Shown: positions 35,527-45,357, counted from the first letter of the stretch. The stretch: DNA of 64,000 nt from Undibacterium pigrum (GCF_003201815.1 NZ_QJKB01000003.1:1-64000); one strand, 5' to 3'. Numbers and translations: made by a program. The notes: generated by a model not told the origin, from the letters alone.

Positions 35527-36699
35527 TTACACCTTGCCTGTCGTGGTTGTCGTCGTTGTCGTGATAATCAGCTTCACGGCCACGCCTGCACGCAGGCGAC
35601 CCAGATTGGCTTTGACTACCCTGGCTTGTGGTGCCAGGCCAGACAGCACCTCAACTACCGGCTTGCCCTGGCTTTCGCCACGCAGACCCAGCTTGACCGG
35701 TTTTTGTTGCAAGACATTATTTTCTATCGCATACACAAAAGCTTGTTCGCCTTCATACTGTATGGCTGTTTCTGGCACGCTCAGTACTTCTGATTTTTTA
35801 TCGACCACCAGTTGCGCCTCGCCAAACATACCTGCACGCAAAATGGTATCGGGATTGGCGACCTGGACATAGGTCATGATGGAGCGTGAACCTGCCGTTG
35901 TGGCCGGATTGATGCGCACTACCTTGCCATCAACTGTCGCTGGCACGCCTTCTATTTTCAATTGTACAGTCTGGCCAATTTTGATGCTGGCAATATCCTG
36001 CGTTGGTACTGGCGCTTCCATTTCCAGCATGCGCAAATCGACTACATCGAGCAAGCGGTTATCCGGGGAAATTTTTTCGCCCGGTTGCACCATGCGGTTG
36101 CTTATCATGCCTGAGATGGGGGCACGTATGACGGTATCTGCCAGCGCTTTTTGCGCCACGGCCAGTGCGCCTTTGGCGCTGTCTACGTTGGCCAGGGCAA
36201 TGGCATATTGATTATTGGTATTGTCATAGGCATTCTTGGAAATGAAGCTTTTCTCCAGCAAGGCCTTGTTATTATCGCGTGCGAGACGGGCTATTTCCAT
36301 TTGCCCCTGGGCAGCGGCCAAAGCACCTTTGGCCTGCTCTTGCCGCGCCAGGTAATCACTGCTGTCCATCTTGATCAGTACCTGACCAGCCTGAACGGCT
36401 TCGCCTTCACGCACCAGCACTTCAGTAATATCGCCTGCCACTTTGGCTTTGACAGCAGCCTGGTTAACGGCACGCAAGGCACCGGACAAGGCCAGCAGTT
36501 TTCTGACTTCAGAATTGCCAACTTCGACGATATCAGCAGGCAAAAATTCCAGCACAGCCGGTGATGCTTGCGTGCTCACGGCAGCAACACTTGCCGAAGC
36601 GGGCACGACATTACCCTGAGATTTTTTCTTCATCAGCACCATGCCCGCCGCTACTAGCAGCACAACGGCAATGATCCAGAAAGTCTTGCGTTTTAACAT
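35527..36699 (-). CDS. RND efflux periplasmic adaptor (membrane fusion protein)
   Basis: 390 residues. An N-terminal hydrophobic anchor (TFWIIAVVLLVAAGMVL) is followed by a lipoyl-like half (VKAKVAGDITEVLVREGEAV), a helical hairpin (about 115-175), the second half (VIRAPISGMISNRMV) and a beta-barrel domain. It links the RND pump to TolC. The C-terminus ends in eight threonines from a short ACG/ACC codon run (35534-35563 region), a small slippage-prone tract. The stop lies 2 bp from the permease start, so both are surely co-transcribed. Confidence 0.93.
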   Translation of the reverse strand: MLKRKTFWIIAVVLLVAAGMVLMKKKSQGNVVPASASVAAVSTQASPAVLEFLPADIVEVGNSEVRKLLALSGALRAVNQAAVKAKVAGDITEVLVREGEAVQAGQVLIKMDSSDYLARQEQAKGALAAAQGQMEIARLARDNNKALLEKSFISKNAYDNTNNQYAIALANVDSAKGALAVAQKALADTVIRAPISGMISNRMVQPGEKISPDNRLLDVVDLRMLEMEAPVPTQDIASIKIGQTVQLKIEGVPATVDGKVVRINPATTAGSRSIMTYVQVANPDTILRAGMFGEAQLVVDKKSEVLSVPETAIQYEGEQAFVYAIENNVLQQKPVKLGLRGESQGKPVVEVLSGLAPQARVVKANLGRLRAGVAVKLIITTTTTTTTGKV

Positions 36700-36844
36700 G
36701 CTTGTTTTCCAAAAAGTAAAGGTTTCATGGCCTGGGCTAAGATGGTAAATAAACTATCCAGGTCGTAAAAAACCCTGACTTTAAAGCCTGACACTATGTG
36801 AGGGTCAAGCAACGCATGTAATTCAGTTGGTAAAACTCATTTCA

Positions 36845-37480
36845 TCAACTATTTTTTAACAACAAACTATGTAAAGCCATGTCTATATAGTGCTCAATAT
36901 AGGTGTCGAGTTTATCCGGCTCTATATTGCACACTCCTTGTGAATGCTTCCAGATCATCATCATGATCATGGGGGCTATCAATAACCTGGCATCTATCTC
37001 CACGTCCACATTGCGTATTTCGCCGCGTGCCAAGCCACGTTTGAGCATGGTCATGACCAGGTTTTCACCGCGGTTAATGACCTCTTCCTGGTAAAATCTC
37101 GCAAGCTCAGGGAAATTCCCCGCTTCTGCCATCATCAGCTTGGGTAAGCCTGACAATTTGGTATTACCTATGCTGTTCCACCAGGTACTCATGACCAGAC
37201 GGAACAGTTCTTCACTGCTGCCTTCAAACTGGTCAATCACACCTTCCGCTTCGCCCAGCAAGGGGACGATGCTTTCCCTTACCACTGCCTTGAACAACTC
37301 TTCCTTACTGGAAAAGTACAGGTACAAGGTGCCTTTGGAGACGCCGGCAGCCCGTGCCACATCATCCAGACGTGTAGCGGCAAAGCCGCGCTCAACAAAC
37401 AAATCGAGGGCAGCAGCGAGTAATTCTTGTGGACGAGCATCCTTGCGGCGCTCCCACTTGGGCTTCAAATGGCATAACAT
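36845..37480 (-). CDS. TetR/AcrR-family regulator of the RND operon
   Basis: 211 residues. The N-terminal TetR domain (about 14-60) has LLAAALDLFVERGFAATRLD and VSKGTLYLYFSSKEELFK. The C-terminal ligand domain has the pattern of regulators that sit next to efflux genes. It is the first gene of the leftward efflux block, 145 bp before the adaptor, so it probably represses the pump genes and itself. A likely operator (TTACT-N8-AGTAA) lies 21 bp upstream of its start. Confidence 0.9.
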   Translation of the reverse strand: MLCHLKPKWERRKDARPQELLAAALDLFVERGFAATRLDDVARAAGVSKGTLYLYFSSKEELFKAVVRESIVPLLGEAEGVIDQFEGSSEELFRLVMSTWWNSIGNTKLSGLPKLMMAEAGNFPELARFYQEEVINRGENLVMTMLKRGLARGEIRNVDVEIDARLLIAPMIMMMIWKHSQGVCNIEPDKLDTYIEHYIDMALHSLLLKNS

Positions 37481-37501
37481 AATAATAACAACTCAATTAA
37501 C

Positions 37502-37519
37502 TTACTTTTGAGTCAGTAA
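37502..37519. promoter_or_regulatory. Candidate operator of the TetR regulator
   Basis: TTACT (37502-37506) and AGTAA (37515-37519) form an inverted repeat enclosing TTTGAGTC, 21 bp upstream of the tetR start. The spacing suits autorepression. Confidence 0.45.
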
Positions 37520-38289
37520 TATAGTCCGCGCCCAGTTCAGCGTCAAGATAAACACTCTTGCCAGGTTCTAATAAACCCTTGAACGGATCAATAAAGTCTC
37601 GAACAGTCACCAGACCTCTCATGGAAGCAATAAGAGATGCATATTAAGCAAGTACAAATTGTACGCAATGGCAACTATCACGCACATTGAGCTAGCTTAG
37701 AAATAATTGCGATACCTAAGTTTCGAACTGATCTTCGGTTACTTTGCCAAGCAACTTCGGTTTGTGCAATTGCTATGCGACAGGATGCAAAATTTAGTAG
37801 ATCAAACATAAGAATTACGGAACAGGCTGCAGATATATAACAGCCACTCTTTAGAAAATGCAAAGAAAGCCCTTCAATTTGCGTGAAATTTGACTAGCCA
37901 AGATTTCTTGAAGCAGTCAATTATTTCGAGAACTTATTTTGCATTAGCAGGCAGGACTATCCATATTTCGGATTTTCTTCCATGATTGGTCGCTTTATTA
38001 AATTCCTCTATAAGCTTGTCGCCATCGTTGATTTTTGCCTCAACTTCGACAGCTAATGCGGTACGTCATCAGAAGGACTCCGTAGAAATTAAATTACATA
38101 TTCAAATTTACATCCGCCTGGTTTTGCAAGCAGACAGTTAAATTCTTTATAGTTCGGATACGCCCATTGCTGTGGTTTTTACGAAATTTTTAGGGCTACA
38201 CTGATACGCTTGCTCTCTGAAAAAATGAAGGCCGAGTCAGCACAATGATATTGACCGAGCCAGACGTAATTTTGAATGAGTAAGCAACC
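37520..38289. other. Gene-poor region
   Basis: About 770 bp, AT-richer than its surroundings. I see no convincing gene, RNA or repeat. Short frames here lack ribosome-binding sites and coding bias. Confidence 0.5.
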
Positions 38290-38547
38290 ATGAAACTTCA
38301 ACACATCATTTGCCACATGTCTGCGATGGTGATTGCGTATGGCATCGTACTTGTACTGCCTATGTTATTTGATTATGCGTTTGATACTTGCACAGAGCTT
38401 GCAGTTATTGTCTGGCTCAATATAGGATTGCTTGTCATGCGGGTGAGAAAGATCCCCTTCCCCTCCCCAGACCTGCGCCATATCGACGTTAAAGGAGGTT
38501 TGAAGGTGCTATGGTGGGCTGTCTTTTGGCCAAACTACATGCGCTAG
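38290..38547 (+). CDS. Possible small membrane protein, unknown
   Basis: 85 residues with two hydrophobic segments: about 8-27 (MSAMVIAYGIVLVLPMLFDY) and 37-49 (LAVIVWLNIGLLV), then a basic loop (VRKIPFPSPDLRH) and a short Trp-rich end (WWAVFWPNYMR). The ribosome-binding site is weak. I do not recognise it. It is isolated between the efflux block and a PtsN-like gene, and could be a real orphan or a chance frame. Confidence 0.4.
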   Translation: MKLQHIICHMSAMVIAYGIVLVLPMLFDYAFDTCTELAVIVWLNIGLLVMRVRKIPFPSPDLRHIDVKGGLKVLWWAVFWPNYMR

Positions 38548-38749
38548 AGCAGCGGTGATATTGCTCCCAGAAAAGGAGCCAGAACGGCGTCGGACCTTGA
38601 CTGACGCATGCTGATTCCATGTTATCGCAAGCAAATAAGCAACTTAAAAACTGGGAAGATCATCCCTGAGCAAAAAATGCAGTCAGCTGCGGCAAGCAAC
38701 AAACACAGCAGTACAAAATCTCTGCTACGCATGGAAAAGATCACCGCAA

Positions 38750-39220
38750 TCAGGTCGATACTGGCGCAATACTCCAGGATGCAAAATTCTCCAAAACAGA
38801 TTCGATATCCTTGGCTGCGCAGAGCCGTTTTCTGGATGGTAAATCGCAGACAAAACCGGCAACATCGGCAAGTAATTGCAAATGTTCGTCCATCCTTTCT
38901 TTCGGAAAAAGCAGGACAAATAATTCTGTCACAAGTAATCCGTCAGGGCTGTCGAAATCAATGGGTGTGGCAAGGCTAGCATAGACCATCATTGGGTGAT
39001 GCAGTGCGCTGATTTGGGCATGTGGTAGCGCGACGCCTTTGCCCAGTGCCGTCGATCCTAATTTTTCACGCGCACAAAGACTTCCCCAAATTAGCCCACG
39101 GTCAATTTGATGCTGCTTTTCCAATAGTGCTGCAATATGCACCAGCGCCTGAGTCTTGTCTTCCACGCACAAATTCAACAGGATGTTTTCAGGGTAGAGA
39201 TATTTCGAAAATGAATTCAT
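38750..39220 (-). CDS. PtsN-like PTS EIIA protein (nitrogen-PTS type)
   Basis: 156 residues from the ATG at 39220; the longer frame upstream is not protein-like. It has the fold of EIIA of the fructose/nitrogen PTS: NILLNLCVEDKTQALVHIAA, then REKLGSTALGKGVALPHAQI with the phosphorylated His67, then FVLLFPKERMDEHLQLLADV. EIIA-Ntr proteins are regulators that respond to the PTS phosphate state and control potassium uptake and other targets. This copy is not next to rpoN, hpf or hprK, where the main ptsN of betaproteobacteria normally lies, so it is probably a second paralogue. Confidence 0.8.
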   Translation of the reverse strand: MNSFSKYLYPENILLNLCVEDKTQALVHIAALLEKQHQIDRGLIWGSLCAREKLGSTALGKGVALPHAQISALHHPMMVYASLATPIDFDSPDGLLVTELFVLLFPKERMDEHLQLLADVAGFVCDLPSRKRLCAAKDIESVLENFASWSIAPVST

Positions 39221-39583
39221 GTGCAAACAAAATCGACAGATAACAGACTGGGAATATCGGCAACGCCCCCAGCTCCACAACTCCCCCGAGTCAACTGGCA
39301 TGCTGTATGCAAGTTTCTGCGGAGTCGAATTGTGGTGACGATACGCCATTTCACGTAAAAATTTCGTAAAAATTTTCTTTTTTTTGGGCGAAATTTCCGA
39401 GTTTTTGTCAATCTTTCAGTAACGTATTCAAGCGGGAAATTTCATCCGAAAAAAGGGATAAATAATTACTTGTTGTTGACGTGTACCACCAGGAAATTGA
39501 CAGTTTTTTTGCTGGACCCGGTAGCATTGATCTTAACGAATTGTGCTTTCCCCGAGGTTATTCTTTAATAAACGTGATGCAAA
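39221..39583. other. Non-coding gap
   Basis: About 360 bp, AT-rich with T and A runs near 39370-39400. I see no gene. It may hold the promoter of the PtsN-like gene on the minus strand. Confidence 0.5.
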
Positions 39584-40987
39584 TTAGTTTATTTGGAAGT
39601 AGAGATAAGTTACTTCCATAAGTAGCAGTATCAAAAGACTGATTCCAAACACTGGCATGGCCACTCCCAAAGCCAGTGTGATCACCCACATCCACCAGGA
39701 AATAACACGCATATGCTTACTCTCCAGTTTCGGCGCAGAAAGCGACCCAGCTTTGCGGCGTTGCAACCACATGACATAGCCTGACACAACAGAAAAAATC
39801 ACGTTTAAACCCACCAACACCAGTAGTGCCTGATTCCACAAGCCAAATTCACCACGATGAAATGGAATGCCAACAGCAGTAGCGCGGGACAGGACTGGCA
39901 TCTGCTCCCAGCCAGACTGGAACAAGGTATTGCCGCTGTAAGCATCCAAAATCAACTGAAAGCGTTTGCCAGGCTGGCTGCGATCATAATTGTCTATCTT
40001 CCATACACCGCTTTCAGACTTTGGCGGTGTCAATTGCATCTGTACATCAGATGCCTGATTTTTTGCTTGTTGATATACCGCTTGTATGCTCAGTGCCGAG
40101 TTACCATTGATAGCAACAACGGACTTTAAGTCTTTCGGTGCTCTCGGTGTATTTTGTGCAGCCGCATTCTGCACTATGCGGAAGTTTTCCCCTGCATATT
40201 TAGCCCAGGTCAGGCCGGTTAGCAAAATAATCAGAGTGACTAAGCCCAAGACGATACTTAACATGCTATGCAGGTAGCGCCAGGTAACCCGGCGATTATT
40301 GCCACTGTATTGCAACACGCTGCGCCAGCTAGCTTTTCCACGTGGCCACCACAGATATATACCAGTGATCATCATCATGAGCATCCAGCTGGCTCCCAGT
40401 TCTATGATCCAGCGCCAGCCATCCCCTTGCAGCATATTGGAGTGCAGTTTGCGTGCCCAATTACGGAAGCGTCCTGATTCCAGAATACTTCCCTGTATTC
40501 TGGCAGTACCAGGATCCACATAAACAATCAGGTTTTCCGAACCGGCGCTATGCTCAATACCCTCGACCTTGGCAGCTTTTGAAGCTTCAGGCATCTGATG
40601 TCCCTGGTGTTCTTCATACCCATTCGGCTTACTATTCTCTGTATTGGCAGTTTTTTTTTCGCGCTGTCTTTGTTCGCCAAAGATCACTTGTGTGGTTTCG
40701 CCTTCAACATAAGCGGGGACGATGGATTTGATTTGCTTGCCCGGAAAGGCTGTCATTGCCGCATCAACTTGCTGATCAAGTGGCAAAGCAGCCCTGATTT
40801 GCGCAACTTTATCCAGCTCGGCATGTTTCCATGCTTCGATCTGCGGTGTAAAAATGTACAGGATGCCAGTCAGCGCCGCAAACAAGACGATAGGTGCAGT
40901 CAGCAAGCCGGACCAAAAGTGCAAGCGCCAAAAGACTCTGTGTAATAAAGCGCTTTTGTTGGCATGCTGGATATCCAGGTTACTCAT
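39584..40987 (-). CDS. PepSY-associated membrane protein (siderophore or metal-reductase-like)
   Basis: 467 residues with four main helices: about 22-45 (WSGLLTAPIVLFAALTGILY), 195-215, 250-270 and 385-410, plus a hydrophobic end. Two periplasmic PepSY-type regions lie between. A loop near 105-135 is rich in His, Glu and Met (GYEEHQGHQMPE), which could bind metal. The family (PiuB-like) is usually paired with TonB receptors and thought to reduce iron or copper bound to siderophores or to act on the import complex. It lies 69 bp after a TonB receptor gene on the same strand. Confidence 0.85.
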   Translation of the reverse strand: MSNLDIQHANKSALLHRVFWRLHFWSGLLTAPIVLFAALTGILYIFTPQIEAWKHAELDKVAQIRAALPLDQQVDAAMTAFPGKQIKSIVPAYVEGETTQVIFGEQRQREKKTANTENSKPNGYEEHQGHQMPEASKAAKVEGIEHSAGSENLIVYVDPGTARIQGSILESGRFRNWARKLHSNMLQGDGWRWIIELGASWMLMMMITGIYLWWPRGKASWRSVLQYSGNNRRVTWRYLHSMLSIVLGLVTLIILLTGLTWAKYAGENFRIVQNAAAQNTPRAPKDLKSVVAINGNSALSIQAVYQQAKNQASDVQMQLTPPKSESGVWKIDNYDRSQPGKRFQLILDAYSGNTLFQSGWEQMPVLSRATAVGIPFHRGEFGLWNQALLVLVGLNVIFSVVSGYVMWLQRRKAGSLSAPKLESKHMRVISWWMWVITLALGVAMPVFGISLLILLLMEVTYLYFQIN

Positions 40988-41056
40988 TTTGTCACTCCAG
41001 AATTCTTAAGAAGAAGTAGGCGGACGCAACTGTTCCGCCTATCTGTTGATTGCTAT

Positions 41057-43381
41057 TTAGTATTGGTAACGCACTTCTGCAAACAGATTACGTCCAGGCA
41101 AAGGGTGAGATTGATACGCCCGGTAATCCATTACATTGTCTATTCCTCCCGCCAACTCCAGACCTTTGACTGGCTTGAACAAGACACGCAGATCGAGCTG
41201 CTTGACACGCGACAAGCCTCCGTAGGTGTCTGGATTGGTATCCAGATTCAGCATGTCATTGTATTGACGCCCGGCATAACGGTAGCTACCCGCCACACTC
41301 CAGCTACTGCTTGGCGCGTAACTCAGTGTGACTGAACCACGGATACGAGGTATGCGTACCCAGGTCTTGCCCACTGAAGCCATGAAATTATCGTTCTCGA
41401 TGATTTTAGAATCATTCAAGGCCAGATTTCCATCCAGATTCAGGCCGTTAATGAGCAGGTTGTCAATGTCGCCAGCCAGTTCAATACCACGTGTACGTAC
41501 CAGCCCTACGTTTTGTACATTGGTGATGCTAGGGAAAACAGCCGTATTGGTCTGACTCCAGATGGTATCGCGTATGCTGTCCTGAAAAAGGGATACCCGC
41601 AGACTGGCATTGCGGTAGCGTTTTTCCAGCATCAATTCAATGGCATCGGATTTTTCTGGGCGCAAATCAGGATCATTCAACACAATGCTGCTGCCGGATT
41701 GCGTGCCCTGGAATAACTCGGCAACCGTGGCAAAGCGCGTACCTCGTCCAGCAGAAAGGCGGGCAGTAATATCATCTGCCGCTTCCCAGGTGACAGCCAG
41801 TTTGGGGGACAGTGCTGTGATACTGCGCTCCGGGTAAGCTTGAGATGCGCCCGGAATAAAACGCTGATTACCGTTGTAGGCCTTCCAAGATTCCCAGCGT
41901 GTACCTATGGTTGCCTTCCAGTCTTGAGCAAAGCGCCAAGCATCTTGCGCATATAAAGCAAACAGGCGCGTATCGCCACCTACAAACTGGTTTTCATCAC
42001 CAGCGCCGCGACGCCAATCTGTTGTCAGAGCCCGTGTGCTTTGTGCCAGATGATAGTCATTGGCATGCAAGCCAAAAGTCAAGTAGTGTGCGCCACCAGT
42101 CCAGTCACCTTGTACTGGGCTATAGGTAGATTGCAGCTCGAAAGTCCGAAATCCGGTACCGTCACGTAAGGTAGACGTACCAGCGCCACCATTAGCGGCA
42201 ACAGGGTCTGGATTATTTGCAGTGCGCTGCACGTCTTCAATAATGCGGTATTGACTCGCAACTACGGACATATTCCAGCCTGACTGATGACGTGTCTTGA
42301 CAGTCAGTCCTGCCTGCACATGGCTCTCCTGACGATTGAAAGGGGCGAAGGCCGAGGCTGGTATATCAAAAGCATTGCCGTTATTGCTGACCCGACCCGA
42401 CCAGATGGTTTGACCGTTAGCATCGCGCAAGAAACTATTATTGCGATTGTCGCTATCATTTTTCCACCAGGCAAGCATGCCCTCTGCACTCAGTGTGGGT
42501 GAGAAGTCATAGCCAAATGCGGCTTTTCCTGTGGTTTGTATGGTGTGATCAATAGCACCAGCGTTTGCCCCAAATATGGCCCGTTTTTGCCCTGTAGGGG
42601 CGATGTCATATTGAATCCCACTCACAATCGTCGTCGGCCTGGCTCCTGTTGGTGCTGTGAATATGCCTGCATTATTTGCATTCACCGTGTAGTACTGCAT
42701 GGGATGACCAGTAGAATCCTGACGATTGAGCATAAGGCGATACCATGCTCCATTCGCGAGTTTGGCACCAATCTGGGCAGACGCCTGTGCGTTGGTGTAC
42801 GTTTCACTCAAACCGTAGGCATCAAATTTTTCAGACTGCATCGCCAGGCGCGCAGCCCCCTCAAACTGTTTTGGCTTTCTGGTGCTGACAACCACAGTTG
42901 TTCCTATGGAGTTGCCCGGATAAATTGCCGAGTAAGGACCATACAACAAATCAACCCGTTCGATTTCTTCCGGTGCAATCATATTCCAGCGTGGTGCATC
43001 GAATCTTCCAAGGAAGTTTGAAATCAGATAGCCATCCATCAGCACCAAGCCACGTGGTGCCTGGGTGGTACCGAAGCTACGGCCACCAATGAGGGCATTG
43101 CGATCACCGCTGTAACGCTTGCGTATCGTGGTATTCGGCATATTGCGCAACACATCTTCCGGATTGAATATATTTTGCTGCTCGCGGAGTTCCGCCGCAG
43201 TCAGGCTGGCAGTTGTCGATGGCAAATTTGCTGCCAGTGGCAAACGGGTGCCGTCTACGGCAACCGTTTGCAATTGTTGTTCGGTAGCGACTCCCTGAGC
43301 AAAAACAACAGTAGAAAACGTACTGGCGATCAGTACGGACAGTGGTTTCAACAAGGGTGAAATGCGAAGGTTCGAAGTCAT
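41057..43381 (-). CDS. TonB-dependent receptor, metal or siderophore type
   Basis: 774 residues from the Met at 43381, giving a good signal peptide (PLSVLIASTFSTVVFAQ). The plug includes TASLTAAELREQQNIFNPED and IERVDLLYGPYSAIYPGNSI, and the barrel ends NLFAEVRYQY. The YGPYSAIYPGNSIGTT block replaces the usual GxxSxLYG and is seen in a subset of receptors found with PepSY proteins. Flanked by a DUF2946-type gene upstream and a PepSY gene downstream, it is probably a receptor for a metal complex; iron or copper cannot be told apart here. Confidence 0.88.
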   Translation of the reverse strand: MTSNLRISPLLKPLSVLIASTFSTVVFAQGVATEQQLQTVAVDGTRLPLAANLPSTTASLTAAELREQQNIFNPEDVLRNMPNTTIRKRYSGDRNALIGGRSFGTTQAPRGLVLMDGYLISNFLGRFDAPRWNMIAPEEIERVDLLYGPYSAIYPGNSIGTTVVVSTRKPKQFEGAARLAMQSEKFDAYGLSETYTNAQASAQIGAKLANGAWYRLMLNRQDSTGHPMQYYTVNANNAGIFTAPTGARPTTIVSGIQYDIAPTGQKRAIFGANAGAIDHTIQTTGKAAFGYDFSPTLSAEGMLAWWKNDSDNRNNSFLRDANGQTIWSGRVSNNGNAFDIPASAFAPFNRQESHVQAGLTVKTRHQSGWNMSVVASQYRIIEDVQRTANNPDPVAANGGAGTSTLRDGTGFRTFELQSTYSPVQGDWTGGAHYLTFGLHANDYHLAQSTRALTTDWRRGAGDENQFVGGDTRLFALYAQDAWRFAQDWKATIGTRWESWKAYNGNQRFIPGASQAYPERSITALSPKLAVTWEAADDITARLSAGRGTRFATVAELFQGTQSGSSIVLNDPDLRPEKSDAIELMLEKRYRNASLRVSLFQDSIRDTIWSQTNTAVFPSITNVQNVGLVRTRGIELAGDIDNLLINGLNLDGNLALNDSKIIENDNFMASVGKTWVRIPRIRGSVTLSYAPSSSWSVAGSYRYAGRQYNDMLNLDTNPDTYGGLSRVKQLDLRVLFKPVKGLELAGGIDNVMDYRAYQSHPLPGRNLFAEVRYQY

Positions 43382-43613
43382 TTGAAATGAAATTACATCT
43401 TGAGATTTTTTGACTGCCAGGCTGATGTCTCCAAGAAATCCGGAATAAGTTGCTTTGACGTACACGGTCCTTTGACATGACATGATGACAAACGTCAATC
43501 GCTACACAATTGAATGTGACAGAAGCTTAAAACCGGACTAAGTGGAATTTCCCTGAGTGCAATCAGACATACCCAGAACCACATTGCGATGTGTTCAGGG
43601 GACTAGTTGATGA

Positions 43614-44018
43614 TCAGGATTGCGCTGGCGGAGCTCGCGGCTGTGCGCTTGCCCATGAGAATAGTGTTTGTGGAGAGTGATAAAACAGCGAAGGGAAAGC
43701 TTCACTCAACGCCATGTCGGGAGAATCTGAAGCATGTGTTGGCAACAGAAACGGCTGATCTGCATGCGGCAGGCAATTGGCACAATGCGCTTTGGCATAT
43801 TTTGACTGTTGTGGATCAGCATCTGGGCTGTCTTTGACAAACTTGCCTGTAGCGGTGTCGAATAATTTATTGCCGTCAACACTGCAAATTTCGATAAAGC
43901 CTGCTTTGACTTTCGTCGGTGCCATTGCGTTTGCTATAGACGGCACGATGCCATTGAACAGCAATGCAAAGCATGCCAGCCAAATGGTGAGGTGTCTGAG
44001 TCTAAGGGAAATACGCAT
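43614..44018 (-). CDS. DUF2946-type small exported protein
   Basis: 134 residues from the ATG at 44018, with a signal peptide (LTIWLACFALLFNGIVPSIANA). The mature part has Cys in FIEICSVDG and the paired motif AHCANCLPHAD, the Cys/His set of DUF2946. Proteins of this family are often encoded with TonB-dependent copper or other metal receptors, and I infer a periplasmic metal-binding role. It lies 232 bp before the receptor on the same strand, and the gap between them has no other gene. A palindromic repeat lies just upstream. Confidence 0.7.
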   Translation of the reverse strand: MRISLRLRHLTIWLACFALLFNGIVPSIANAMAPTKVKAGFIEICSVDGNKLFDTATGKFVKDSPDADPQQSKYAKAHCANCLPHADQPFLLPTHASDSPDMALSEAFPSLFYHSPQTLFSWASAQPRAPPAQS

Positions 44019-44070
44019 GGAGCGGATTATAACCAAACTGACCGCTAATGAAAAACTTGTTTTGAAATTA

Positions 44071-44175
44071 GGCAGTCTCTGATTAAGGAACCTGATACGA
44101 AATTCGGTTCGCTTTTCGCAAGTTATTGATTTTCCGAGCATTAATTTTAAGGAATTGCCCTAAATCAGAGATGCC
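44071..44175. repeat. Short palindromic intergenic element
   Basis: GGCAGTCTCTGATTAAGG (44071-44088) is inverted as CCCTAAATCAGAGATGCC (44158-44175) with two small differences. The 105-bp unit has no coding capacity and looks like a small MITE or REP unit between the DUF2946-type and phospholipase genes. Confidence 0.5.
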
Positions 44176-44304
44176 TTATGTTCGCTACCGAACATACGAC
44201 TTGATGAAGCCCGCATATCCTTGCCCAAAGAAAACAAACACATCGAATGGTCAGCTTAACCACGCGATGTGCTACCTACCCGCATCTTGACAGTTAAAGT
44301 ACTT

Positions 44305-45357
44305 ATGTCCTCCAACCTCAAAAAAATAATATTACCTCTTTTCATAATTTCGCCTGCGTTATTTACCCAGGCAAAGGCTAGCGAGATGGAGCAACAGATG
44401 TTGCGTTGCTCCGTGCTTGGCGATGCGAGCGTCCGTCTCAGTTGCTTTGATGCCCTGGCCAAAGCATCTACCCCAGTGGAGGCTGACAAACCAATTGCCA
44501 AGGCAGAAGCTCTGCAAGACAAGAAAGAGACTGTGGCACCTGAAAAGCCACCAGAAACTGCCCCCGAAATGTCGCGCATGGTGCAACGCTGGGAACTCGA
44601 TGAGGCATCCAAGCGCGGCAAATTCGTGTTTCGGCCTCATCATGATAATTATCTGCTGGTGGCAAATTACAGCAATGCATCAAACGACGAGCCGTTCAAG
44701 AAATTCACGCCTGCCGGCGTCAAATCCAAGCATGTGGAATTGACTTATCAACTGAGCATGAAAATGAAACTGGCTGAAGAAGTGGGTAACTCGCCTGTTG
44801 ATGTGTGGGTGGCCTACACCCAGCAAAGTTTTTGGCAGGCGTATAACCGCAGTGCATCCAGCCCTTTCCGCGAGACCAATTACCAGCCAGAAGTCATGGC
44901 AATGATCCCCATCAATAAAAGCCTGGGTGACTTCAATATCCGCTACCTTAATTTTGGTCTGGTACATCAGTCTAATGGTCAGACCTCGACTTTGTCACGC
45001 AGCTGGAACCGCGTCTATGCTGAGCTGGGTGTTGAACACGGCAATTTCTCATTCGGCACCAGAGTCTGGCGTCGTCTGGATAACGCCAGGTCAGATAACG
45101 ACAATATCGACATCATTGATTACATGGGACATGGCGATATACATGTCAACTATCGCGAAAAAGGCGGGCGCGAATTTTCCCTGACCGCACGCCGCAATTT
45201 CAATACCGGCCATGGTGCATTGCAAGCCAGCCTGGCCATGCCTATTACGACCAATCTAAAGGCTTATTTCCAAATGTTCTCGGGATATGGTCAAAGCCTG
45301 ATTGATTATAATTATTCGCAAAAATCAATCGGTGCGGGATTCATGGTTGATTTCTGA
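44305..45357 (+). CDS. pldA: Outer membrane phospholipase A
   Basis: 350 residues from the Met at 44305; the upstream in-frame start is poorer. A signal peptide ends near AKAS. The catalytic set of OMPLA is present: His221 and Ser223 in GLVHQSNGQ, and Asn235 in SRSWNRVYAE. The spacing (S to N of 12) is the same as in the E. coli enzyme (His142, Ser144, Asn156). The enzyme is a calcium-dependent barrel that removes phospholipids from the outer leaflet when membrane asymmetry is lost. The N-terminal extension (CSVLGDASVRLSCFDALAKA) before the barrel is absent from the E. coli enzyme but, as I recall, common in betaproteobacteria. Confidence 0.92.
   Translation: MSSNLKKIILPLFIISPALFTQAKASEMEQQMLRCSVLGDASVRLSCFDALAKASTPVEADKPIAKAEALQDKKETVAPEKPPETAPEMSRMVQRWELDEASKRGKFVFRPHHDNYLLVANYSNASNDEPFKKFTPAGVKSKHVELTYQLSMKMKLAEEVGNSPVDVWVAYTQQSFWQAYNRSASSPFRETNYQPEVMAMIPINKSLGDFNIRYLNFGLVHQSNGQTSTLSRSWNRVYAELGVEHGNFSFGTRVWRRLDNARSDNDNIDIIDYMGHGDIHVNYREKGGREFSLTARRNFNTGHGALQASLAMPITTNLKAYFQMFSGYGQSLIDYNYSQKSIGAGFMVDF

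Noticed and set aside
38608-38979. 123-codon rightward frame opposite the PtsN-like gene
   Set aside because: It is mostly antisense to a gene with a clear family match, and its protein is not family-like.
41057-43381. Naming the receptor an OprC-type copper receptor
   Set aside because: The neighbouring DUF2946-type gene hints at it, but I cannot see defining OprC motifs, so only a metal or siderophore type is given.
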